Assembly: GCF_003710805.1 (NCBI RefSeq)
Contig: NZ_RHHB01000022.1
Span: forward strand, 1-47,643
Direction: 5' to 3'
From: Agromyces tardus
GTDB taxonomy: Bacteria; Actinomycetota; Actinomycetes; Actinomycetales; Microbacteriaceae
DNA length: 47,643 bases
The position numbers and the translations under genes were made by a program. Within the stretch, counting starts at the first letter, position 1; each line of letters begins with the position of its first letter. Under the pieces are notes generated by a model. The model did no database searches, was not told the origin of the DNA, and saw nothing but the letters and a program-made list of their open reading frames with translations. Positions 8,494 through 16,885 of the stretch are shown one piece after another.

Positions 8494-10169
8494 GCAGTCC
8501 CGCCGTCACGGACGCGGGGCACGGCCTCGCCGACGGGGAATGGCATCGCCTGCACCCCGCGAGCCCGCTGCTTCGGGGCGGCCTCGTGCTGCTCGGCGTG
8601 CTCGGCTTCATCATCGCCAACCTGCGGGAGCGGGTCATCGACGTGTTCCTGGTGCTCGTGGCGCCCGGCGGCGACGAGGGCTTCCCGGGCTCGCCCGACG
8701 GCGACGACTGGGCGGGCGACCCGATCGACGCGATCGTGGCGAACGGCCTCGTCGGGTGGGCGCTCGTCGCGGTCGCCGTCGTGCTCGTGGTGCTCATCGT
8801 GGGGTTCTGGCTCTCGTGGCGCATGCACACCTTCCGGGTCACGCACGAGGCCGTGGAGGTGCGCAGCGGCATCCTGTTCCGCTCGCATCGCAGCGCCCGC
8901 CTCGATCGCGTGCAGGGCATCAACGTCTCCCGGCCGGTGTTCGCGCGGCTGTTCGGCACGGCGAAGCTCGACATCTCGGTCGCGGGCCAGTCGGGCAACG
9001 TGCAGCTCGCCTACCTCGGCTCGGCGGCGGCCGACCGGCTGCGCGGCGACGTGCTGCGGCTGGCATCGGGCATCCGCTCCCAGCGCGCGGCCGCACCGGC
9101 GGCCGCATCCGTCGGCGACGATCACCTCGCCCTCGGGGGCATGCCGGCGGGCGCGGATGCCGCGACCGGCGTCCCCGCGGCAGGCGGAGTCCCCGGCGGC
9201 ATCCCGCCGGGCACTCGCGCCGGTGCCCTCGTCGGCCGGCGCATGGAGGAGTTCCTCGCCCCCGAGCTCGACCCCGGCCTGGCGCCGCCCGAGTCGGTCG
9301 TGCACCTCCCGGCCGGCCGCGTCGTCGCGTCGACCCTCCTCGGCGGCGCCACCGTGTGGTTCGCGATCATCGCCGTCGTGATCGCCGTGGGCCTCTCGAC
9401 GGGCGCGTTCTGGGTGCTGTTCACGTTCGTGCCCGCGGCGATCGGCCTCGTGAGCTACGTCTGGTCGCGCATCACGAAGTCGCTGCGGTACTCCATCGCG
9501 GGCACGCCCGACGGCGTGCGCATCGGCCACGGACTGCTCTCCACGGCGAACCAGACCATCCCGCCGGGCCGCGTGCACGCCGTGGAGGCGACGCAGTGGC
9601 TGCTGTGGCGGGCCTTCGGCTGGTGGTCGGTGCGCATCAACCTCGCCGGGCAGTCGCTCTCGGGCAACAACGAGCAGGTGCAGCGCACGCTCGTGCTCCC
9701 CGTCGGCACGATCGCCGACGTGCATCGCGTGCTCGGCCTGCTGCTGCCCGACGCGGCCGCGGCGGTCGATCCGCTCGTCGACGCCGGCCTCACGGGTGGT
9801 GGCGGCGACGCCGGGTTCACGCAGCCGCCGCGCCGCGCGGCCTGGCTGCGACCGTTCTCGTGGCGGCGCACCGGCTGGGCGAGTGCCGCGGGCATCGTGC
9901 TCGTGCGCCGCGGCGTGCTGCTGCGCCGGCTCGTGCTCGTGCCGCTGGCGCGCATGCAGTCGGTGGCGATCGAGGTGGGGCCCGTCCGACGCGCGCTCGG
10001 GCTCGCGGCGCTGCGCGTGCACACCGTGGCCGGGCCGGTGACGGCCGTCGTGCCGGTGGTGGCGCGATCCGAGGCCGATGCCGCGTTCGAGCGCCTCGCG
10101 CACGAGGCGGTCGTGCGTGCCGCCGGCGACCACTCCGAACGATGGGGGGCATCCGCGCATGCGAGCTGA
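8490..10169 (+). CDS. Large multi-domain bacterial PH membrane protein (YdbT-like)
   Basis: A 559-residue partner of the preceding gene. Two N-terminal membrane segments (about 28-50 and 90-112) precede a bPH2 domain with the MHTFRVTHEAVEVRSGILF and ARLDRVQGINVSR pattern. An Ala/Gly/Pro-rich linker follows (about 190-245), then a second membrane pair (about 275-325), a second PH domain (LRYSIAGTPDGVRIGHGLL), and a third PH-like stretch near the C-terminus with VRRGVLLRRLVLVPLARMQS. The start is GTG at 8490, overlapping the previous stop as GTGA. The function is not established. Confidence 0.8.
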   Translation: MSSPAVTDAGHGLADGEWHRLHPASPLLRGGLVLLGVLGFIIANLRERVIDVFLVLVAPGGDEGFPGSPDGDDWAGDPIDAIVANGLVGWALVAVAVVLVVLIVGFWLSWRMHTFRVTHEAVEVRSGILFRSHRSARLDRVQGINVSRPVFARLFGTAKLDISVAGQSGNVQLAYLGSAAADRLRGDVLRLASGIRSQRAAAPAAASVGDDHLALGGMPAGADAATGVPAAGGVPGGIPPGTRAGALVGRRMEEFLAPELDPGLAPPESVVHLPAGRVVASTLLGGATVWFAIIAVVIAVGLSTGAFWVLFTFVPAAIGLVSYVWSRITKSLRYSIAGTPDGVRIGHGLLSTANQTIPPGRVHAVEATQWLLWRAFGWWSVRINLAGQSLSGNNEQVQRTLVLPVGTIADVHRVLGLLLPDAAAAVDPLVDAGLTGGGGDAGFTQPPRRAAWLRPFSWRRTGWASAAGIVLVRRGVLLRRLVLVPLARMQSVAIEVGPVRRALGLAALRVHTVAGPVTAVVPVVARSEADAAFERLAHEAVVRAAGDHSERWGASAHAS

Positions 10170-10920
10170 ACAACGAGCGGGCCGGCTGGGCGTCGGAACC
10201 ATCGGGGCCGGCCGGGTCGGCGCGGTGCTCGCCTCCGCGCTCGCCGGGGCGGGTCACGCCCTCACCGGGGTCGCCGCGGTCTCCGAGGCGAGTCGCGAGC
10301 GCGCGGCCGCCATGCTGCCCGCGGTGCCGGTGCTCCGGATCCCCGAGATCGTCGAGCGCAGCGAGCTCGTGCTGCTCGCCGTGCCCGCCGACGAGCTCCC
10401 CGAACTCGTGGAAGGGCTCGCCGCGGCCGGCGTCTGGCGCCCGGGGCAGCTCGTCGTGCACACCGCTGCGCGCTACGGCGTGGGCGTGCTCACGCCCGCC
10501 CTCCGGGCCGGCGCCATCCCGCTCGCCATCCATCCCGCCATGTCGTTCACCGGCACGAGCATGGACCTCGCGCGGCTCGCCGGCACCTGGTTCGCGGTCA
10601 CGGCGCCGGCACCCGTGCTGCCGATCGCGCAGGCCCTCGTCGTCGAGATGGGCGGCGAGCCGTTCGTGGTCGCCGAGGCCGACCGCGCGGCCTACGCCGA
10701 GGCGATCGATACGGCGGTCTCGTTCTCGACCGCGATCGTCGACCAGGCCACCGGTCTCCTCGAGGGCATCGGCGTCGCCCGTGCGGGCGCGGTCCTCGCG
10801 CCCCTGGTGCGCAGCTCGGTCGAGAACGCGCTCGCCCGGCACGACCGGGGACCGCTGCCCGACGGTGCGAGTACGATCGACGAGGCCGGAATCGATCGGC
10901 CGCTGGGAGGTGGCGAGTGA
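10159..10920 (+). CDS. Rossmann-fold / DUF2520 protein, candidate ketopantoate reductase
   Basis: The 253-residue protein has an N-terminal NAD(P)-binding fold ([20 protein letters not shown]) and a helical C-terminal DUF2520 domain, a layout resembling ketopantoate reductases and 6-phosphogluconate-type dehydrogenases. It sits 4 bases upstream of panC with overlap. The Francisella reductase PanG is, to my recollection, of this type, so a role in making pantoate for PanC is reasonable inference, not proof. ATG 10159 lies inside the end of the PH-domain gene (11-base overlap). Confidence 0.75.
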   Translation: MRAEQRAGRLGVGTIGAGRVGAVLASALAGAGHALTGVAAVSEASRERAAAMLPAVPVLRIPEIVERSELVLLAVPADELPELVEGLAAAGVWRPGQLVVHTAARYGVGVLTPALRAGAIPLAIHPAMSFTGTSMDLARLAGTWFAVTAPAPVLPIAQALVVEMGGEPFVVAEADRAAYAEAIDTAVSFSTAIVDQATGLLEGIGVARAGAVLAPLVRSSVENALARHDRGPLPDGASTIDEAGIDRPLGGGE

Positions 10921-11783
10921 CGAAGCTCACTGCCCGCACACGAACCGTTCCGACGATCGCCGAGCTGCGCGCGCTGCTCGCAGAGCGCCGTGCCGGCGGT
11001 GCATCCGTCGCCCTCGTGCCCACGATGGGCGCCCTGCACGAGGGCCACCTCTCGCTCGTGCGCCGGGCGCGGGAGCTCGCCGACGTCGTCGTCGTGTCGA
11101 TCTTCGTGAACCCGCTGCAGTTCGGCCCATCCGAAGACCTCGACCGCTACCCGCGCACGCTCGAAGCGGATGTCGCCGCCCTCGGCGAGCTCGGCGTCGA
11201 CGTCGTGTTCGCGCCCGCCGTGGCCGAGATGTACCCGCGCGGTGCGAGCGACACCACGGTGCACGCCGGGCACATCGGCGACCGCTACGAGGGCGCCTCC
11301 CGTCCTGGCCACTTCGACGGCATGCTCACCGTCGTCGCGAAGCTCTTCCACATCGCCCAGCCCGACGTGGCGCTCTTCGGCCAGAAGGACGCCCAGCAGG
11401 TCTTCCTGGTCGCGCGCATGGTCGACGACCTCGACTTCCCGCTCGAGATCGTGTCGGTGCCCACCGTGCGCGAGCCCGACGGCCTCGCGCTGTCGAGCCG
11501 CAACCGCTACCTCCTCGGCGACGAGCGCCGGGCCGCGCTCACGCTCGCCGAGTCGTTGCGGGCAGCGGATGCCGCGGCCGCCCAGGGCACGGCGGAGCTG
11601 CTCGCCGAGGCGACGGCCGCCTTCGGCGACCACGACGGCGTGAGCCTCGACTACCTCGTCGTCGTCGACCCTGCGACCTTCCTCCCCGTCGACGACGCCT
11701 TCCGCGGCACCGCGCTCGTGCTCGTCGCCGCCGTCGTCGGCTCGACGCGACTCATCGACAACGCGTTCGTCACCATCGGCTGA
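10917..11783 (+). CDS. panC: Pantothenate synthetase
   Basis: Joins pantoate and beta-alanine with ATP to form pantothenate, the coenzyme A precursor. The 288-residue protein has the nucleotidyltransferase motif [22 protein letters not shown], the substrate-binding FGQKDAQQ and the LSSRNRYL loop that replaces KMSKS. The GTG at 10917 overlaps the DUF2520 stop. Neither panD nor coaX follows, although both often do in actinobacteria; the next gene is lysS. Confidence 0.95.
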   Translation: MTKLTARTRTVPTIAELRALLAERRAGGASVALVPTMGALHEGHLSLVRRARELADVVVVSIFVNPLQFGPSEDLDRYPRTLEADVAALGELGVDVVFAPAVAEMYPRGASDTTVHAGHIGDRYEGASRPGHFDGMLTVVAKLFHIAQPDVALFGQKDAQQVFLVARMVDDLDFPLEIVSVPTVREPDGLALSSRNRYLLGDERRAALTLAESLRAADAAAAQGTAELLAEATAAFGDHDGVSLDYLVVVDPATFLPVDDAFRGTALVLVAAVVGSTRLIDNAFVTIG

Positions 11784-11794
11784 CCCGCGGTCCC

Positions 11795-11813
11795 GCGAAC
11801 CCTGCAGGTTCGC
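11795..11813 (+). terminator. Hairpin between panC and lysS
   Basis: GCGAACC and GGTTCGC pair across a 5-base loop, 11 bases after the panC stop. The hairpin ends 5 bases before the lysS -10 box, so it could end the panC transcript or act as an operator over the lysS promoter. No T-run follows. Confidence 0.4.
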
Positions 11814-11818
11814 ACAAG

Positions 11819-11824
11819 TAGGCT
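11819..11824 (+). promoter_or_regulatory. -10 box of lysS
   Basis: TAGGCT, 35 bases before the ATG at 11860, implying a leader of about 29 bases. A weak GAGAG lies before the start codon. Confidence 0.5.
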
Positions 11825-11859
11825 GGTGCACGCACGATTCCGCCGACCGAGAGTGAACG

Positions 11860-13377
11860 ATGGCCGAGACCAACACGGATGCCGCAGCCGAGCCGACCGC
11901 CGAGGAGATCTCGGAGCAGAAGGCCGTGCGGCTCGCCAAGCGCGAGCGGCTGATCGCGGCATCCGACGATCTCGGCGGGGGCGCCTACCCGGTCCGCCTG
12001 CCGATCACCGCGACGATCCCCGAGGTGCGCGACCGGTTCGTGGGCCTCGGCGTCGACGAGGCGAGCGGTGAGCAGGTTGGCCTCGCCGGCCGTGTGGTGT
12101 TCTCGCGCAACACCGGCAAGCTCTGCTTCGCCACTCTGCAGTCGGGCGACGGCAGCCGCATCCAGGCCATGATCTCGCTCGGCGAGGTGGGTGAGGAGTC
12201 GCTCGCGGCGTGGAAGGAGCTCGTCGACCTCGGCGACCACGTGTTCGTGGCGGGCGAGGTCATCACGAGCCGCCGCGGCGAGCTCTCGATCATGGCGAAG
12301 GAGTGGCAGATCGCGGCGAAGGCGATCCTGCCGCTGCCGAACCTGCACAACGAGCTGTCCGAGGAGACGCGCGTGCGCAGCCGCTACCTCGACCTCATCG
12401 CACGCGATCAGGCCCGCCGCAACGTCATCGACCGTGCCCGGGTCAACGCGAGCCTGCGCCGCACCTTCGAGGGGCTCGGCTTCATCGAGGTCGAGACGCC
12501 GATGCTGCAGGTCATGCACGGCGGGGCATCCGCTCGCCCGTTCGTGACGCACTCGAACGCCTTCGACACCGAGCTCTACCTCCGCATCGCGCCCGAGCTC
12601 TACCTCAAGCGCGCCGTCGTGGGCGGCATCGAGCGCGTCTTCGAGATCAACCGCAACTTCCGCAACGAGGGCGCGGATTCCACGCACAGCCCCGAGTTCG
12701 CGATGCTCGAGGCGTACGAGGCCTACGGCGACTACACCACCATGGCCGACCTGACCCAGAAGCTGATCCAGGATGCCGCGCTCGCGGCCACCGGCACGCA
12801 CGTCGTGACGTGGGCCGACGGCACCGAGTACGACCTCGGCGGCGAGTGGGACCGGCTCTCGATGTACGGCTCCCTCTCCGAGGCGGTGGGGGAGGAGATC
12901 ACCGCCGAGACCCCCATGTCCCGCCTCCAGCAGCTCGCCGACGCCGAGGGCATCGAGATCGACCACCCGCTGCCGGGCAAGTTCGTCGAGGAACTGTGGG
13001 AGCACCACGTGAAGGGCGGCCTCGAGCGGCCCACGTTCGTCATGGACTTCCCGCTCGACACCTCGCCGCTCGTGCGGCAGCACCGCTCGAGCCCGGGCGT
13101 CGTCGAGAAGTGGGACCTCTACGTGCGCGGCTTCGAGCTCGCAACCGGCTACTCCGAGCTGGTGGACCCGGTGGTGCAGCGTGAGCGCTTCGTCGCGCAG
13201 GCGCACCTCGCCGCGGCCGGCGACCCCGAGGCGATGCGCCTGGACGAGGAGTTCCTGCGCGCGCTCGAGTTCGGCATGCCCCCGTCGGGCGGCATGGGCA
13301 TGGGCATCGACCGGCTGCTCATGGCGATCACGGGCCTCGGCATCCGTGAGACCATCCTCTTCCCCCTCGTCAAGTAG
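11860..13377 (+). CDS. lysS: Lysyl-tRNA synthetase, class II
   Basis: Charges tRNA-Lys. The 505-residue protein has an N-terminal OB-fold anticodon-binding domain (about 60-170: [19 protein letters not shown]) and a class II catalytic domain. Motif 2 is [11 protein letters not shown] followed by [13 protein letters not shown]; motif 3 is [13 protein letters not shown] near the C-terminus. The length is that of the bacterial soluble enzyme, without the MprF-like membrane extension seen in some actinobacterial LysX. It lies beside panC as in Mycobacterium. Confidence 0.96.
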   Translation: MAETNTDAAAEPTAEEISEQKAVRLAKRERLIAASDDLGGGAYPVRLPITATIPEVRDRFVGLGVDEASGEQVGLAGRVVFSRNTGKLCFATLQSGDGSRIQAMISLGEVGEESLAAWKELVDLGDHVFVAGEVITSRRGELSIMAKEWQIAAKAILPLPNLHNELSEETRVRSRYLDLIARDQARRNVIDRARVNASLRRTFEGLGFIEVETPMLQVMHGGASARPFVTHSNAFDTELYLRIAPELYLKRAVVGGIERVFEINRNFRNEGADSTHSPEFAMLEAYEAYGDYTTMADLTQKLIQDAALAATGTHVVTWADGTEYDLGGEWDRLSMYGSLSEAVGEEITAETPMSRLQQLADAEGIEIDHPLPGKFVEELWEHHVKGGLERPTFVMDFPLDTSPLVRQHRSSPGVVEKWDLYVRGFELATGYSELVDPVVQRERFVAQAHLAAAGDPEAMRLDEEFLRALEFGMPPSGGMGMGIDRLLMAITGLGIRETILFPLVK

Positions 13378-13399
13378 CCAGGCGCCCGCGCCTCGCGTC

Positions 13400-13427
13400 G
13401 GTCGAGCAGCGCGAGGCGCCGCGACAG
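13400..13427 (+). repeat. Partial copy of the dispersed palindromic repeat
   Basis: Begins GGTCGAGCAGCGCGAGGCG but loses the GTATCGAGACC half. It lies directly upstream of a complete copy, after lysS. Confidence 0.55.
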
Positions 13428-13432
13428 CCGTC

Positions 13433-13463
13433 GGTCGAGTAGCGCGGAGCGCGTATCGAGACC
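13433..13463 (+). repeat. Dispersed palindromic repeat, copy 4
   Basis: A complete 31-base copy running from GGTCGAGTAGCGCGGAG to GTATCGAGACC, between lysS and a small membrane gene. Its internal symmetry could let it act as the lysS terminator. Confidence 0.85.
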
Positions 13464-13479
13464 ACGATCGGATCGGAAC

Positions 13480-13629
13480 ATGAACGACTACCTCCCCAAG
13501 AAGGAACTCGAGCCCGAGCCCGACCCGAAGAAGCCGTCGACCGCGCGCCTCGCGATCTGGATCATCGTGGGCGCCATCGGCCTCTACCTCGTCGGCTCCG
13601 GAATCTGGGGCATCGTCGCCGGCGGCTGA
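13480..13629 (+). CDS. 49-residue single-pass membrane protein
   Basis: A short frame starting ATG at 13480: a charged N-terminus (MNDYLPKKELEPEPDPKK) followed by a hydrophobic segment at about residues 24-46 and a Gly-Gly end. The layout and codon use (GC-ending third positions throughout) are those of a real small membrane protein. GATCGGAAC before the start is only a weak ribosome binding site. It lies immediately downstream of lysS and a palindromic repeat. I do not recognise a function. Confidence 0.65.
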   Translation: MNDYLPKKELEPEPDPKKPSTARLAIWIIVGAIGLYLVGSGIWGIVAGG

Positions 13630-13854
13630 GGCTCCCACCGCTCCCGACGCCGCCCGGCCGGCCCGGCCGACGTCCCACCCCGCCATGCACGTGACGGAAG
13701 CAGGGCGACACGCCGTCGCTGCTGCGGAAGCAGGCGTGAGCGGCGGCGTGGCGGCATCCACCACCTGTCCTCGTCACTGCCGGCGCAGGAGCCGCCATCC
13801 ACAACACAGGTCCGACCGGCCCGCGGCGGGGCGCCTTGCCACGAGGATCGCCGC
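13630..13854. other. Intergenic stretch with no recognised feature
   Basis: 225 bases between the small membrane gene and the putative nuclease gene. I see no RNA gene, no good promoter hexamer at leaderless spacing and no copy of either repeat family. GAGGAT at 6-base spacing from the ATG at 13855 is a poor match to the -10 pattern. Confidence 0.5.
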
Positions 13855-14700
13855 ATGTCCGACCTCGCCTTCGACCTGCGGCGCTGCGGCGGCCTCGCCC
13901 GCAGTGCGCAACTCCGCTCGTGGGGTCACACCCACCGGAGCATCCGGGCCGCGATCGACGCGGGACAGGTGCGCCGAATCGGCAGGTCGTGGATCGCATC
14001 GGCCGAGGCGAATCGGGAGGCCGTCCGTGCCGTCGCGGCGCGAGGGATCCTCGGTGGCGAGAGCGCGTTGCGCAGCCACGGCATCTGGGTGTCCCGCGAC
14101 ACCGGCACGTGCATCGTCTCCCCGCCGACGGCCAGCAGGCTGCCGGCACTCGGACGTGGCGAGTACCGGATCCACCGCCGGTGCACGGTCGTCCCGGGCT
14201 CGCCGTGGCGCGTCGGGGTGGTCGACGCGCTCGCACAGCACCTCCCGCGCGTGGCCGAGGCGGAACATGCGGTGGCGACGCTCGACAGCGCCCTGAACCG
14301 GCGGTTGCTCACCCCGACCGGGCTCGAGCTGTTGATGCAACGGATGCCGCGTCGCATCCGCCGCCTGAGGTCCCGGCTCGACGGCAGCGCCGAATCGGGC
14401 CTCGAGTCCCTGCTGCGGCTCGCCATCGAGCGGGAAGGATGGCGGGTCGAGTCGCAGGTGCGTGTCGCAGGGGTCGGACGCGTCGACCTCGTGGTCGACG
14501 GCTGGCTCGTCATCGAGGCCGACGGATCGGCCTGGCACGACGGCCACGAGGCCATCGAGCTCGATCGCGAGCGGAACGCCGCGCTCGTCCTTCGCGGGTA
14601 CCGGTGGCACCGATTCGGGTATCGGCAGGTCATCGACGACCTGGCGGGCTGCATCGCGGTGATCCGTGCGCTGCTGGCCGGCGGGCGCCCCAACGCGTGA
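13855..14700 (+). CDS. AbiEi-like / DUF559 endonuclease-fold protein
   Basis: The 281-residue protein has an N-terminal winged-helix-like segment (about 8-50: GGLARSAQLRSWGHTHRSI and an RRIGRSWIAS strand) of the kind placed before AbiEi and DUF559 domains. The C-terminal domain (about 180-275) is Vsr/PD-(D/E)XK-like: ESGLESLLRLAIEREGW, then GRVDLVVDGWLVIEADGSAWH, then LVLRGYRWHRF. These carry the expected Glu, Asp, Glu and His positions. Such proteins are common in Microbacteriaceae, often in several copies; their role is unproven, with a nuclease or an AbiEi-type regulator both possible. The stop at 14700 is followed within 3 bases by a cluster of inverted repeats (14703-14951). Confidence 0.7.
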   Translation: MSDLAFDLRRCGGLARSAQLRSWGHTHRSIRAAIDAGQVRRIGRSWIASAEANREAVRAVAARGILGGESALRSHGIWVSRDTGTCIVSPPTASRLPALGRGEYRIHRRCTVVPGSPWRVGVVDALAQHLPRVAEAEHAVATLDSALNRRLLTPTGLELLMQRMPRRIRRLRSRLDGSAESGLESLLRLAIEREGWRVESQVRVAGVGRVDLVVDGWLVIEADGSAWHDGHEAIELDRERNAALVLRGYRWHRFGYRQVIDDLAGCIAVIRALLAGGRPNA

Positions 14701-14702
14701 CG

Positions 14703-14951
14703 CGAGAGCAGGAGCCTGGTCCGTCGGGATGTCGCCGGCTCCTGTTCTCGAGGCCCACGCGGTGCGGCGTCCTGTTCTCGTGACGGCGGGCGCGCGGGAC
14801 GGCGGGCGGGTCGGACGGCGGGCGGGTCGGGGTCGGCGAGTGCGGGGCCGGCGCAGGCGCCCGTTCCTGACACGAGAACAGGAGCCGGGGACGTGTCGGA
14901 TGTCATGCGCTCCTGTTCTCGTTGCCGACGCGGCGTGTCCTCCTGCTTTCG
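14703..14951. repeat. Cluster of CGAGAACAGGAG inverted repeats
   Basis: Five good copies and one degenerate copy of a 12-14 base unit. Forward CGAGAGCAGGAGCC at 14703-14716 and CGAGAACAGGAGCC at 14873-14886. Reverse GGCTCCTGTTCTCG at 14737-14750, GTCCTGTTCTCG at 14769-14780 and GCTCCTGTTCTCG at 14909-14921. A degraded reverse copy is at about 14940-14951. Copies 1/2 form one hairpin; the 14873 and 14909 copies form another with 13 perfect base pairs. The whole intergenic space is taken up by them. Confidence 0.85.
14799..14830 (+). repeat. Exact 16-base tandem duplication
   Basis: ACGGCGGGCGGGTCGG occurs twice with no gap (14799-14814 and 14815-14830), between the two inverted-repeat pairs of the cluster. 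Confidence 0.85.
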
Positions 14952-14996
14952 GGCCGGGCCCGCGGCATCCGTGTCACGAAACCGAGGAATGCCCCG

Positions 14997-15002
14997 TATT
15001 CT
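14997..15002 (+). promoter_or_regulatory. -10 box of the 58-residue membrane protein gene
   Basis: TATTCT ending 9 bases before ATG 15012. GGAGGGG overlaps the likely transcription start, so the leader is too short for a normal ribosome binding site. The GTGTCACGA region upstream could hold a weak -35. Confidence 0.5.
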
Positions 15003-15011
15003 GGAGGGGCT

Positions 15012-15188
15012 ATGGACGACTTCTGGGTGAACGCGATCTGGTCGATCGCGCCGACCGTGCTCATCGGCCTGCTGTTCTGGTTCGTGATGCGCTCGATCGT
15101 GCGCGCCGACCGCAACGAGCGCGACGCCTACGCCCGGATCGAGGCCGAGGAGCGCGCCAAGCTCGGTCGCGAGCGACCGGCAGCCTGA
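15012..15188 (+). CDS. 58-residue single-pass membrane protein
   Basis: The N-terminal part holds one hydrophobic helix (about residues 9-28: IAPTVLIGLLFWFVMRSI). A highly charged cytoplasmic helix follows (RADRNERDAYARIEAEERA). The frame is open further upstream into the repeat cluster, but ATG 15012 follows TATTCT and GGAGGGG. It is 5 bases from the cardiolipin synthase start and is probably co-transcribed. Small proteins of this layout precede cls in Microbacteriaceae; the function is unknown. Confidence 0.75.
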   Translation: MDDFWVNAIWSIAPTVLIGLLFWFVMRSIVRADRNERDAYARIEAEERAKLGRERPAA

Positions 15189-15193
15189 TCCGG

Positions 15194-16660
15194 ATGACGG
15201 CGGAGCAGACGACCACGGTCGTCGCACTCATCGCGATCCTCGTCGACCTCGTCATCCGCGTCATCGCCGTCATCGTGGTGCCGCGCAACCGCCGTCCCAC
15301 CGCGGGCATGGCGTGGCTGCTCGCGATCTTCTTCATCCCCTACGTCGGAATCATCTTCTTCCTGCTCATCGGCAACCCGAAGCTGCCGAAGCACCGCCGC
15401 GAGAAGCAGGCCGAGGTCGACCGCTTCATCCGCGATTCGACGCTCGGCGTCGAGCGGGTGAGCGACAGCGCCGCATGGCCCGCGTGGTTCGAGGGCGTCG
15501 TGCGGCTGAACCGCAACCTCGGGGCGATGCCCCTGATCGGCTCGAACAGCGCCACGCTCATCGGCGACTATCAGGCGTCGCTCGACGCCATGGCCCACGC
15601 GATCGACGGCGCGAAGCAGTACGTGCACGTCGAGTTCTACATCTTCGCGTACGACACCACGACCGCCGGCTTCTTCGACGCGCTCGGCCGAGCCGTCCAG
15701 CGCGGCGTCGAGGTGAAGGTGCTGCTCGACCACATCGCGTCGGTGCGCGTGAAGGGCTACCGCAAGACCCTCCGGCGCCTCGACGACATGGGCGTCGCGT
15801 GGCAGTTCATGCTTCCCGTGCAGCCGCTCAAGGGCAAGTACCAGCGCCCCGACCTGCGCAACCACCGCAAGATCCTCGTGGTCGACGGCGAGGTCGGGTT
15901 CACGGGCTCGCAGAACGTCATCGACCGCAGCTACCACAAGCCCGGCAACCTCCGCCGCGGCCTGAAGTGGCAGGAGCTCGTCGCCCGGGTCGAGGGGCCG
16001 ATCGTGTCGGGCCTCGACGCGATCTTCGCGACCGACTGGTATCTCGAGACGGGCGAGGCGCCGTCGCGCGGCGACATCACGCCGTTCGAGCAGGAGGGCG
16101 AGGCGCAGGACCTCGACTGCCAGGTGGTGCCGAGCGGGCCGGGCTACCCGAACGAGAACAACCTCAAGCTCTTCCTCGCGCTCATGTACGCGGCGAAGGA
16201 GCGGATCATCCTCACGAGCCCGTACTTCGTGCCCGACGAGGCGATGCTGCGGGCGATCAGCGGCGCCACCCAGCGCGGTGTGCACGTCGAGCTGTTCGTC
16301 TCCGAGATCGGCGACCAGGCGCTCGTGTACCACGCGCAGCGCTCCTACTACGAAGCCCTGCTGCGGGCGGGCGTTCGCATCTACATGTACCAATCGCCCT
16401 ACATCCTGCACTCCAAGCACTTCACGATCGACGACGACGTCGCGGTGATCGGCTCGAGCAACATGGACATCCGCTCATTCGAGCTCAACGCGGAGATCTC
16501 GCTCCTCGTGCGCGGCGCCTCCTTCGTGCGCGACATGCGCGCCGTCGAGGACCGCTACCGCGAGCAGAGCCGCGAGCTCACCCTCGACGAGTGGATGCAG
16601 CAGCCGGTGCGCTCGACGATCCTCGACAACCTCGCGCGCCTGACCTCGGCCCTGCAGTAG
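15194..16660 (+). CDS. cls: Cardiolipin synthase (phospholipase D family)
   Basis: Joins phosphatidylglycerol units into cardiolipin at the membrane. The 488-residue protein has two N-terminal membrane helices (about 8-30 and 38-60), then two PLD half-domains. The HKD motifs are HRKILVVD beginning near residue 224 and HSKHFTID beginning near residue 406, each with the following Gly-Ser (GSQN, GSSNMD). Length and layout match bacterial ClsA-type enzymes. The ATG at 15194 lies 5 bases after the preceding gene stop. Confidence 0.93.
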   Translation: MTAEQTTTVVALIAILVDLVIRVIAVIVVPRNRRPTAGMAWLLAIFFIPYVGIIFFLLIGNPKLPKHRREKQAEVDRFIRDSTLGVERVSDSAAWPAWFEGVVRLNRNLGAMPLIGSNSATLIGDYQASLDAMAHAIDGAKQYVHVEFYIFAYDTTTAGFFDALGRAVQRGVEVKVLLDHIASVRVKGYRKTLRRLDDMGVAWQFMLPVQPLKGKYQRPDLRNHRKILVVDGEVGFTGSQNVIDRSYHKPGNLRRGLKWQELVARVEGPIVSGLDAIFATDWYLETGEAPSRGDITPFEQEGEAQDLDCQVVPSGPGYPNENNLKLFLALMYAAKERIILTSPYFVPDEAMLRAISGATQRGVHVELFVSEIGDQALVYHAQRSYYEALLRAGVRIYMYQSPYILHSKHFTIDDDVAVIGSSNMDIRSFELNAEISLLVRGASFVRDMRAVEDRYREQSRELTLDEWMQQPVRSTILDNLARLTSALQ

Positions 16661-16804
16661 CGCTCGCCCGGCCGATCGGGCGTCGGCGACCCGGTGTGCC
16701 GAGCCGTGACGCGCATCGGGCGAGCGGATGCCGCGGCGCGGCGCTGTCCGCAGGTTGCGCCGCCTTCGCCCCGGCGCCCCCGGCACCCCGGGCACCCGGC
16801 ACCG

Positions 16805-16827
16805 CGGTCCGGCCGGCCGCCGGACCG
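16805..16827 (+). terminator. Probable cls terminator hairpin
   Basis: CGGTCCGG and CCGGACCG pair across a 7-base GC-rich loop, 145 bases after the cls stop. There is no T-run. Confidence 0.4.
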
Positions 16828-16841
16828 TGCCGCGCACCCTC

Positions 16842-16862
16842 CAACGCCTGCATCGGGCGTTG
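16842..16862 (+). terminator. Second hairpin upstream of the fru control region
   Basis: CAACGCC and GGCGTTG pair across 7 bases. It lies 46 bases before the fruR -35 element and may insulate the promoter from cls transcription. Confidence 0.4.
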
Positions 16863-16885
16863 CCCGCGCCGCCCGCGGCATCCGA

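Noticed and set aside
8540..11821. Plus-strand open frame of 1093 codons across the PH-domain, DUF2520 and panC genes
   Set aside because: Alternate frame of real genes with Arg/Ala/Pro-rich low-complexity translation.
14701..14960. CRISPR array
   Set aside because: Units are 12-14 bases, in both orientations, with unequal spacing and no spacers of constant length; no cas genes.
14922..15011. Thirty-codon N-terminal extension of the small membrane protein into the repeat cluster
   Set aside because: The promoter hexamer at 14997 and the hydrophobic helix favour ATG 15012; upstream codons come from the repeats.
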